64,000 bases of DNA from Phytohabitans sp036906915 (lineage in GTDB: Bacteria; Actinomycetota; Actinomycetes; Mycobacteriales; Micromonosporaceae), in NCBI RefSeq assembly GCF_036906915.1, contig NZ_JBAKHX010000001.1, forward strand, positions 444,772-508,771, given 5' to 3'. Below, piece by piece: positions 43,038 through 50,058 of the stretch (positions are counted from its first letter, which is position 1; each line of letters starts with the position of its first letter). Made by a program: the position numbers and the translations under genes. The notes below the pieces were generated by a model. The model saw only the letters and a program-made list of their open reading frames with translations, did not search any database and was not told where the DNA came from.

Positions 43038-44561
43038 TCACGCCGCCGCGCCGGCGTGACGCAGGTACCGCAGCAGCGACACCAGGCGTTCGCGATCCGC
43101 GTGCGGCCCGGTCAGGTACATCAGGATCTCCGGACCGAGCCCCACGCCGGCCGGCATCATCTGGCAGACCGCGCTCGCCTGTGTGCGGAACAGGTCGCCC
43201 AGCGTGGCCGCGGTGACCTCGGGCGGCGACACCGCGCGCGCCTCGAACCACCCGGCCATCATGTGCAGCGCGAACTCGTCGGCCGAGCCGTCCGGGCTCC
43301 ACGTCCAGATCGGCGAGCGGTCCGGCGCGAACGGCATGTCCAGCGTCCCGCCGGTGCCGAGCACCTCGCCCGCGACGTGCTCGGCGAGCACCGGCGCGCA
43401 GTGGAACCCGTCGCGGTAGGTCCCGGTTAGCAGGTAGAGGCCGGCTACCGAGGTCCAGCCGACGGCCGGGAAGCCGTCGAGCGTGACCGGGCGGTTGCCG
43501 GTGCGCCACTCGACCACCTTGTGGAAGCAGATCCGCTCGTCGAGTTGCTGCATGGCGCACTCGCTGAGGAACCGGCCCATGCCGACGTCTGCCTCCAGCT
43601 GCGGTTCCTCGTAGAGGATGTTGGTGGCGCCGAGGTACTCCCGGCCGTCACCGAACGGCACCAGGTGCAAGCCGCACGAGCCCGAACGGTTGGGCGAGCG
43701 GACCACGCTGGTGAACCCTTCGCCCCGCTCGCGCCGACCGACGAACGCCACGCCGGCGCCGGCGAACATCGGCAGCAGTTCGTCCCGGCCCAGAACCGGC
43801 CGGACCAGGTCGGCGCTGCGCACGCCGGCGGCGACGACGACGGTGCCCGCCGACAACACGGTGCCGTCGGCGAGGCGCACGCCGGTCACCCGGCCGTCGG
43901 CGACCTCCAGCGACCGCACCTCGCCGGGCACCAGCCGCGCGCCGGCCCGCTCGACGCTGGTCTCCATGAGGGACAGCACCTGGTTGCCGTCGACGGCGCC
44001 CTCGTTCGGCAGGTGCACCACGCGCAGCGCGCGGGCGTCGGTGCGTGGCTGGTAGGACCGGATGTCGCCTGGCTCAGCCTCGGACCACGGCTCGCCCATC
44101 TCGTCCATCGCCGAAAGCATCGCGGCGAAGTTCAGCGAGTCCAGCTCACCGCCGCACGCGTTGAGGATGACGAAAGTGTCGGCGACCGCGCGGAGGCTCT
44201 CGCCTCGCTCGGTCGCGAGGTGCCGCAGCCGCTCCAGCACCTCCGGCCACCGCTTGTGCGCCGCGAGGCTGATGCCGAACTTGGCCCGGCCGGCGGGCGT
44301 GCGCAGCGTGTCCTTGGTGACCTCGCCGAAGCACCCGAGCATCGCGCCGGCCGCCTTGCTGGCGCCGCCGGGCCGGCCGGGTGCCCCGACGACGGTCACT
44401 TTGCCGGCTCCGCGCGCCGCCAGCTCCTCGGCGAGGAACAGCCCGAGTGCGCCATTGCCGACGACGAGCACGTCAACGTTTGCAGTATCTGACCCTGGTG
44501 GAGAAACCACGCCCCCGTCCGCCTCTCTCGTTGGAGTGGACGCCCTTAACGTCCGTGGCAT
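43038..44561 (-). CDS. FAD-dependent amine/glycine oxidase-like oxidoreductase (DAO family)
   Basis: 507 aa from ATG 44561, where codon 5 is a rare TTA. A GTG at 44507 has a better ribosome site and gives a start nearer the FAD motif, so the N-terminus is uncertain. FAD-binding VLVVGNGALGLFLAEEL, GASKAAGAM, and the C-terminal GLYLLTGTYRDGFHCAP match ThiO/DAO enzymes that oxidize C-N bonds. It carries an extra C-terminal ~100 residues. Followed by an aldehyde dehydrogenase. Substrate unknown. Confidence 0.85.
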   Translation of the reverse strand: MPRTLRASTPTREADGGVVSPPGSDTANVDVLVVGNGALGLFLAEELAARGAGKVTVVGAPGRPGGASKAAGAMLGCFGEVTKDTLRTPAGRAKFGISLAAHKRWPEVLERLRHLATERGESLRAVADTFVILNACGGELDSLNFAAMLSAMDEMGEPWSEAEPGDIRSYQPRTDARALRVVHLPNEGAVDGNQVLSLMETSVERAGARLVPGEVRSLEVADGRVTGVRLADGTVLSAGTVVVAAGVRSADLVRPVLGRDELLPMFAGAGVAFVGRRERGEGFTSVVRSPNRSGSCGLHLVPFGDGREYLGATNILYEEPQLEADVGMGRFLSECAMQQLDERICFHKVVEWRTGNRPVTLDGFPAVGWTSVAGLYLLTGTYRDGFHCAPVLAEHVAGEVLGTGGTLDMPFAPDRSPIWTWSPDGSADEFALHMMAGWFEARAVSPPEVTAATLGDLFRTQASAVCQMMPAGVGLGPEILMYLTGPHADRERLVSLLRYLRHAGAAA

Positions 44562-44570
44562 CGTCTCATA

Positions 44571-44615
44571 GAAAGCACATCGTCGCTAGGCAATGGACAC
44601 TCTTATGGTGCTTTC
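44571..44615. promoter_or_regulatory. facing GAAAGCAC(C)AT elements at the GT2/FAD oxidase junction
   Basis: GAAAGCACAT at 44571-44580 (one base shorter than the consensus) and ATGGTGCTTTC at 44605-44615 form an interrupted inverted repeat with a 24-base spacer. The second arm falls in the last codons of the glycosyltransferase gene. It lies directly upstream of the FAD oxidase start. It may be an internal promoter/operator; the arms could also pair as a transcript hairpin. Confidence 0.45.
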
Positions 44616-45878
44616 AGGTTCCGGGTCGGTGAAGGCGACACGGACGTGGCGGCCGACGCGCCGCGCCTCGGCCGCCACCCGGTCGCCCCAGCGGTCCCAC
44701 ACGCCGCGCAGGCGTGACGTGACCACCACGAGGTCCACGCACTGGTCGGGCAGCCCGGTGGACAGCCCGATGGCGTGGATGGCGCGGTGGGCGCCGCCGG
44801 CAGCCGCGCGGGCGAGCAACTCCGCGTCGAAGTCGACCAGCACAGAGGGCGGCCAGCCAGCGGGCACCCCGCCCCCACAGCCGAGCACCGCGACCCGCCC
44901 GGCCGCGCGCGCGTCGGCCGCGAGCCCGGCGAGTTCGGCGGTGACGTCCAGATTTCTGGCACGCTCCTGCCACCCGCACAGCACCGCGTGCTCGCGCTCG
45001 AAGTCCGTGACCGGTGAGCGGGTCCGCAGGATGGCGTACAACTCCACGTCGGGGTGGCGGTGCTTGGCCAGGAACCGGTTCAGGTTACGGCCACTGCCGT
45101 GCGAGTTCGCGACCAGCACCGGCCGCGGGGTCGGCCACTCGATCCCCCACGCGCGGCGGGCGACGGCCAGCCGCAGACCGTACCGGAACAGGCGGTATCC
45201 CAGCTCCATGTACTCGTAGCCCCAACCGCGGAAGTCCTCGTCGAATCCACCAACCGCCCAGAAGGCCCGCGCCGGCACGGAGGCGTTCATCGCCCAGAAG
45301 TTGATCCAGGGTGCGGCCAGTTTCCCCAGATCCCAGCCGTACGCCTCGAAGGCGTCGTGCCGCAGGTCCAACCCGCGTGGGCCGTCGCCTATGTCCGCGG
45401 CCACCTCCTCCGGCGTCCGGCTGCGCAGCAGCTCCGCCAGGCCCGGAAACGGCTTGAGCTTGTAGGTGCCATAGCAGTAGCCGAGCACGGCCCCGCCCGG
45501 CTCGCGGGCGTGGGCGGCGAGGTGCTCGGCCACGAGATCCCGCCCGGCGATCACACCCGTGTCGAGAAACAGCAGCAGCGGGGCGCGCGCCAGCCGGGCT
45601 CCGGCATTGCGGACCCGCGATACGCAGTAGCCGTTCGTGGCCACGCCGGCCTCGTCGCGTTCCAGCCGGGTGTACGCCAGCCGCAGGCGGTCGCGGAACT
45701 CGGTGACCACCTCGTGGGTCGGATCCGACGACCCGTCATCCACGACGAGCACCTCGTAGGAGTCCGGACGGAGGGTCTGCCGGACGAGCGCCCGGAGCGT
45801 GTGTCGCAGCTCGTCGCAGGCGTTGTACGTCGGAATCACGATGGACACCGCGGGCTCCACGATAGTGTTTTTGGTCAT
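44586..45878 (-). CDS. GT2-family glycosyltransferase with extra C-terminal domain
   Basis: 430 aa from ATG 45878, preceded by GAGGAG. GT-A motifs: VSIVIPTYN, VLVVDDGSSDPT, LLFLDTGVI, and GGFDEDFRGWGYEYMELGYRL, the acceptor/galactosyltransferase-type region. The last ~130 residues (VVVTSRLRGVWDRWG) are shared with the GT2 at 60217-61491 but are not part of the usual fold. One of two sister glycosyltransferases. Substrates unknown; heptose transfer is a candidate because its paralogue lies beside the heptose genes. Confidence 0.9.
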   Translation of the reverse strand: MTKNTIVEPAVSIVIPTYNACDELRHTLRALVRQTLRPDSYEVLVVDDGSSDPTHEVVTEFRDRLRLAYTRLERDEAGVATNGYCVSRVRNAGARLARAPLLLFLDTGVIAGRDLVAEHLAAHAREPGGAVLGYCYGTYKLKPFPGLAELLRSRTPEEVAADIGDGPRGLDLRHDAFEAYGWDLGKLAAPWINFWAMNASVPARAFWAVGGFDEDFRGWGYEYMELGYRLFRYGLRLAVARRAWGIEWPTPRPVLVANSHGSGRNLNRFLAKHRHPDVELYAILRTRSPVTDFEREHAVLCGWQERARNLDVTAELAGLAADARAAGRVAVLGCGGGVPAGWPPSVLVDFDAELLARAAAGGAHRAIHAIGLSTGLPDQCVDLVVVTSRLRGVWDRWGDRVAAEARRVGRHVRVAFTDPEPESTIRVSIA

Positions 45879-45954
45879 GCTGACTCCTCGCCGATTGCCA
45901 TGATGGCGCATGTTCTACCCGATGGGCCTTGCGCGGGACGGCTGAGAAATACAA

Positions 45955-45975
45955 CATTACCCATGGCGGGTAATG
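45955..45975. promoter_or_regulatory. 21-bp perfect inverted repeat in GT2/P450 divergent promoter
   Basis: CATTACCC (45955-45962), ATGGC, GGGTAATG (45968-45975): an 8-bp perfect inverted repeat with a 5-base centre, 28 bases before the P450 GTG start. It is AT-richer than its surroundings and looks like a dimeric-repressor operator. A degenerate ATGATGGCGCAT at 45900-45911 nearby resembles the cluster-wide element. Confidence 0.5.
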
Positions 45976-46003
45976 CGGCACCGGCCGGCGGGAGGGCACC
46001 ACA

Positions 46004-47212
46004 GTGACCTTGGTGGACAGTGAGACGGCGCGGCCGTTCGATCCCACCGATCCGCAGGTGGTGGCCGACCCCTATCCGACATACGAGCGGCTGCGCGCCG
46101 CCGGGCCGGTGGTTCGCGCCTCGGACCCGGGCGTGTGGGCGGTGTCGCGATACGACGACGTGGCCCGACTGGCCCGCGATCCCCGGCTGCGCAACGAATT
46201 CCCGCCGCGGTACCACCACTACTCGGTGGGCGAGGGCGAGGCGGCGGCGTTCCTGCAGCGCATCGTGCTCAACCGGGATCCGCCCGAGCACACCCGGCTG
46301 CGCCGCCTGATGGCACGGGGGCTCAGCCCGAGCGCGGTCGGGCGGCTCCGCGAGCACGTCACCCGGGTCGTCGACGAGCTGCTCGATCCGGCCCTGGACA
46401 GCGGGGAGGTCGACCTGGCGTCCGGGGTGGCGCTCCCGCTGCCGGTCATGGTGGTGTGCGAGATGCTCGGCGTCGCCGACGCCGACCGCGACGAGACGAG
46501 CCGCCGGGCGGCCACCCTGGTCCACCTGCTCGGCATGATCCGGCCCACGCCGCAGCAGCTCGCCGAGAGCGGCGCCGCGCTCGCCTGGCTGCGTGACTAC
46601 CTCGGCGGGCTGATCCGCCAGTACCGCCGCCGCCCGCAGCCCAACGAGCTGTCCGCGATGGTCGGCGCGGCCGACCCGGCGCTGTCCGAGGAGGAGATCG
46701 TCGACAACGCGGTCTTTCTGCTGCTGGCCGGCTTCGAAACCACGATGGGCTTCGTTACCAACGGACTGGCCGCCCTGCTGGACCGCCCCGAGGCGGTGGC
46801 GCGGTTGCGCGCGGAGCCGGGTCTGCTGCCGAGCACGGTCGAGGAGCTGCTCCGGTTCGACCCCTCCGTGCAGTGGGTCGCGCGGTACGTGGCCGAGCCG
46901 CTGCGGGTGGGCGGCACGCTGCTGCGCCGCAACCGCGTGGTGTTGCTGCTGTTGGCCTCGGCCAACCGGGACGGCCGGCGCTTCGCGGACCCGGACCGGC
47001 TGGACGTGGGCCGGCACCCGAACCCCCATCTCACCTTCGGCGGCGGGGCGCACCACTGCATGGGCGCCGGGTTGGCTCGCCTGGAGGGCCAGGTGTTGTT
47101 GCAACGGCTACTCGCCCGGACCACCGCACTGGAGATCGGCGGCCGATCCCGGCGGCGCCACCCGAGCCTTCGCACCTTCGACCGGCTCGTCCTCCACCTG
47201 CAACCGGCCTGA
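46004..47212 (+). CDS. cytochrome P450, third of the window
   Basis: 402 aa from GTG 46004 with GGGAGGG upstream. I-helix AGFETTM, ExxR as EELLRFD, heme loop FGGGAHHCMG: all canonical, so a normal monooxygenase is expected. It is transcribed alone, divergent from the GT2 gene. Its last 105 bases overlap the 3' end of the convergent O-methyltransferase gene. Likely a hydroxylase acting in tailoring. Confidence 0.92.
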   Translation: MTLVDSETARPFDPTDPQVVADPYPTYERLRAAGPVVRASDPGVWAVSRYDDVARLARDPRLRNEFPPRYHHYSVGEGEAAAFLQRIVLNRDPPEHTRLRRLMARGLSPSAVGRLREHVTRVVDELLDPALDSGEVDLASGVALPLPVMVVCEMLGVADADRDETSRRAATLVHLLGMIRPTPQQLAESGAALAWLRDYLGGLIRQYRRRPQPNELSAMVGAADPALSEEEIVDNAVFLLLAGFETTMGFVTNGLAALLDRPEAVARLRAEPGLLPSTVEELLRFDPSVQWVARYVAEPLRVGGTLLRRNRVVLLLLASANRDGRRFADPDRLDVGRHPNPHLTFGGGAHHCMGAGLARLEGQVLLQRLLARTTALEIGGRSRRRHPSLRTFDRLVLHLQPA

Positions 47213-48217
47213 CACGCGCGGGCGGGCCTCAAGCACGGCCAGGGTGGCGGTGGGTACCGCCGCTACCAGATCGAGGTCGGCCGCCGCGAGCAGCGCGGTC
47301 AGCTGGTCCAGGTCTCGGTCCGGGCCGCCGACCAGTACGAGCGAATGCAGGTCCAGCAGCTTGCCCACGTGGTACTCGTCGCCCGGCGGCAGCAGCGCCT
47401 CCAGCACGATGAGCCGGCTGTGCGGGTGCATCGCCGCCCGGACCACCCGTAGGATTCGCACCGCCCGCTGGTCATCCCAGTCGTGCAGGATCGTCTTGAG
47501 CAGGTACGTGTCATGCCCCGCCGGCACGCTCTGGAAGGCATCGCCGGCCACCACCTCGCAGCGGTCCGCGACGCCCCGCTCCGCCAGCGGCGCGAACGCC
47601 CGGGCCACCACATGGGGCCGGTCGAACAGCACGCCGCGCAGGCTCCGGTAGCGCGCCAGCAGCCCGGCCAGGAAGGTTCCGGTGCCGCCGGCGACGTCGA
47701 CCACGGTGCCGCAGCGGGCCCACTGGTACGCGGTGAGCAGCGTGCGCAGCACCAGCCGGTTCTGGGCCTCCACCGACCGGTCCACGCGCGCGCTGTCCTC
47801 CGGTACGGCGGCCAGGTGCGCGTAGTAGTCACGGCCGTGGACTCGCGCAAACGCCGCCTCGCCGGTGCGCAGGGTGTGCTCCAGGGCCGCCCACGCGGTG
47901 AGGTCGGCCGGAATGAGTGGATAGGCGTTTCGCATCGAGAGGGGGTGGTCGGCGCGCAACAGCTGGCCGACCTCTGTCAGTGCGAACACGCCCGGGTCGA
48001 CCTCGGTGAAGATTCCGCGGCAGGCGAGGGCGCGCATCGCGCGTACCAGGGCGCCGGGATGCGCGCCGACGGCCTCCGCGACCTCCCGGCCGGCTCGTGG
48101 CCCGGCGGCGAGCGCGTCGGCCACACCCAGCTCGCACATCGCCCGGATGGTCAGCGGCACGGTGTAGTCGGCGAGTTCCTGGAGGCGGACGATGTTGTCG
48201 TACAGCCTGGAGGCCAC
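47108..48217 (-). CDS. O-methyltransferase, paralogue of 21486-22502
   Basis: 369 aa from GTG 48217, two bases after the reductase stop. Winged-helix N-terminal VADALAAGPRAGREVA, SAM site TVVDVAGGTGTFLAGLL, and LHDWDDQRAV. Very similar to the methyltransferase in the NRPS operon (shared RIQ/RLQELADY, ACELGVAD-type, LLARYRSLRGVLF). The normal family C-terminus would end near VLEARPRV; here ~35 further residues are read from DNA that is also the antisense of the P450 3' end. Confidence 0.88.
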   Translation of the reverse strand: MASRLYDNIVRLQELADYTVPLTIRAMCELGVADALAAGPRAGREVAEAVGAHPGALVRAMRALACRGIFTEVDPGVFALTEVGQLLRADHPLSMRNAYPLIPADLTAWAALEHTLRTGEAAFARVHGRDYYAHLAAVPEDSARVDRSVEAQNRLVLRTLLTAYQWARCGTVVDVAGGTGTFLAGLLARYRSLRGVLFDRPHVVARAFAPLAERGVADRCEVVAGDAFQSVPAGHDTYLLKTILHDWDDQRAVRILRVVRAAMHPHSRLIVLEALLPPGDEYHVGKLLDLHSLVLVGGPDRDLDQLTALLAAADLDLVAAVPTATLAVLEARPRVSGRLQVEDEPVEGAKARVAPPGSAADLQCGGPGE

Positions 48218-48219
48218 GG

Positions 48220-48762
48220 TCAGCCCTCGCCCGGACCGAGCAGCGCCGCGAGCGTGGGTATGGCCGATACCGACCACTTCGCGAACACCTCGTCGATCAC
48301 TTCGAACTCCGCCTCCAGCACGGACAGTCCGGGCGTTGGCACGACCGCGCCCAGCTCCATGAGCACCGGACGCAGGTAGGTGTCCACGGCGTACCGGTGG
48401 CCCGCCGAGGCCGCCGTCATCACCGGCACGGCGACCGCGCCGGACAGCCCGCGCGGCGGCAGCACGTCCAGGAACACCTTGAGCAGGCCGGCGTAGCTGG
48501 CCTTGAAGGTCGGGCTGGCGACCACGAGCAGCCCGGCCGCGCGTACCAAGCCGAGGGCGTCGTCGACGGCGGCTCGATCGCCGCTGGGATCGAGCAGGTG
48601 GCGGGCCAGGACGGACAGGTCCACCACACCGGCGTCCGCCACCGCCGCGCCGTGCCGGTGCAGCGCTTGCCGCAGCGCGTCCGCCACGCGCACCGCCGCC
48701 GCGGCCGTGCGCGAGCCGACCTTGGGGTTTCCGATCAGCACCACCGAGCGCATCGCGGTCAC
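48220..48762 (-). CDS. NADPH-dependent FMN reductase (SsuE/MsuE-like)
   Basis: 180 aa from GTG 48762 (GTGA overlap with the SsuD-like gene; ATG 48753 is an alternative). Flavodoxin-like fold with VVLIGNPKVGSRT and LLVVASPTFKASYAGLLKVFLD, the FMN-binding region of SsuE-type reductases. It should supply FMNH2 to the adjacent SsuD-like monooxygenase and possibly also to the DszA- and DszC-like enzymes, as it is the only flavin reductase in the window. Confidence 0.9.
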   Translation of the reverse strand: MTAMRSVVLIGNPKVGSRTAAAAVRVADALRQALHRHGAAVADAGVVDLSVLARHLLDPSGDRAAVDDALGLVRAAGLLVVASPTFKASYAGLLKVFLDVLPPRGLSGAVAVPVMTAASAGHRYAVDTYLRPVLMELGAVVPTPGLSVLEAEFEVIDEVFAKWSVSAIPTLAALLGPGEG

Positions 48763-49856
48763 CCCGCCACGAGCGACGACGAACGGGCAAGCAGCGGCAT
48801 GACACCTTCCCCGAACCAGTACGCCTCCTCCAGGTGCGGCTGACCGGAGAGGATCAGGTGCTCGACGCCGAGAGCGCTGAGCTCCTCGATGCGCTCGGCC
48901 ACCTGCTCATGGCTGCCGACCAGGGCCGCACCCGCTCCCGGGCGCAGCAGTCCGTAGCCGGCCCAGATGTTCGGATACACCTCCAGGCGGTCGGCGCGAC
49001 CACCGTGCAGGGCGGCCATCCGCCGCTGCCCCTCCGACTCCGTGGCCTGGAACCGCCGCTGCGCCGCGGCGACCATGCCGGGATCCATGCCGGCCAGCAG
49101 CCGGTCCGCCTCGGCCCACGCCTCCGCGGCGGTGTCCCTGGCGATGACGTGGAATCGCGTGCCGAAGCTGATCTGCCGCCCCTGCTCGGCCGCCTGCTCG
49201 CGCACCGCGCGCAGTAACGGCGCCATCCGGTCCGGTGGCTCGCCCCACGCCAGGTAGACGTCGACGTGCCGGGCGGCGACCCGCTGCGCCGCGGCCGACG
49301 ACCCGCCCAGGAACAGGGCCGGTGGCGGCGCCGGTCGGGCCACCCGGGCGCCGGCGACCCGGTAGTGCTCGCCGGTGAAGTCGAACGGGTCGCCGCTCCA
49401 GGCGCCGCGCAGCACGCTGAGAAACTCGTCGGCGCGCTCGTAGCGCCGGTCGTGGTCCAGCCAGTCCCCGTACCGCCGCTGCTCGTCCGGGTCGCTGCCG
49501 GTCACGACGTTGAGCAGCATCCGGTTACCGGTGATCCGCTGGGCGGTGGCGGCCATCTGGGCCACCAGCGGGGGCGAGACCAGCCCCGGCCGCAGCGCGA
49601 CCATGAATTTGAGGCGGCTGGTCTGGGCCGCCAGGGCCGCGGAAACCAGCCACGCGTCCTCACAGAACAACCCGGCCGGCACCAGCGCGCCCGCGAAACC
49701 TAGGCGGTCCGCCGCTGCGGCGACCTGCGCCAGGTAGCCGATGTCAGGCTCCCGGCGGGAGGCGCGAGCGGCGTGCTGTGCGCCGTCGCCGGCGACCCGG
49801 GCGATGGCGCGCCCGTCCCCGTGCGAGGGAAGGAACCAGTACAGCAGCAGCGGCAC
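48759..49856 (-). CDS. SsuD-like FMNH2-dependent (alkanesulfonate-type) monooxygenase
   Basis: 365 aa from GTG 49856 with GGAGG upstream. Motifs LLNVVTGSDPDEQRRYGDWL and LSGQPHLEEAYWFGEGVMPLL follow SsuD closely, as does the SsuE-like partner encoded next. SsuD releases sulfite from alkanesulfonates. In a cysteine-heterocycle cluster it may be repurposed for oxidation of a C-S unit or of another carbon. Two copies of the CACCAT element lie upstream. Encoded in an operon with a reductase and an O-methyltransferase. Confidence 0.9.
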   Translation of the reverse strand: MPLLLYWFLPSHGDGRAIARVAGDGAQHAARASRREPDIGYLAQVAAAADRLGFAGALVPAGLFCEDAWLVSAALAAQTSRLKFMVALRPGLVSPPLVAQMAATAQRITGNRMLLNVVTGSDPDEQRRYGDWLDHDRRYERADEFLSVLRGAWSGDPFDFTGEHYRVAGARVARPAPPPALFLGGSSAAAQRVAARHVDVYLAWGEPPDRMAPLLRAVREQAAEQGRQISFGTRFHVIARDTAAEAWAEADRLLAGMDPGMVAAAQRRFQATESEGQRRMAALHGGRADRLEVYPNIWAGYGLLRPGAGAALVGSHEQVAERIEELSALGVEHLILSGQPHLEEAYWFGEGVMPLLARSSSLVAG

Positions 49857-49883
49857 CTGCGGCCTCCTTCGGTGTCCGCGGCG

Positions 49884-49935
49884 AAAATCACCATAGCGTG
49901 TCGAGCGCGCGACGCGGCACGCGAAAACACACCAT
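49884..49935. promoter_or_regulatory. two CACCAT elements upstream of the SsuD-like gene
   Basis: AAAATCACCAT at 49884-49894 and AAAACACACCAT at 49924-49935, both reading ATGGTG toward the SsuD-like gene; the nearer ends 27 bases before its start. The 41-base gap between matching ends is close to four helical turns, fitting binding on one face of the DNA. Confidence 0.5.
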
Positions 49936-49974
49936 CACCGTCACAGGAGTGTCCGCATCTGTCAACCTCACACA

Positions 49975-50003
49975 TTGACTCCCAGCCGCTGGAAAGCCAG
50001 ACT
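49975..50003 (+). promoter_or_regulatory. sigma-70/HrdB-like promoter for GH31 operon
   Basis: TTGACT at 49975-49980, a 17-base spacer, then CAGACT at 49998-50003, close to the actinomycete housekeeping consensus TTGACN/TAGACT. A start near 50010 would leave a leader of about 50 bases with GGGGGAGG before ATG 50059. Confidence 0.5.
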
Positions 50004-50058
50004 GGCCGTGCGGCGCGTGAACCGTGCGACCGAATACGCCATACGGGGGAGGCGCTCG

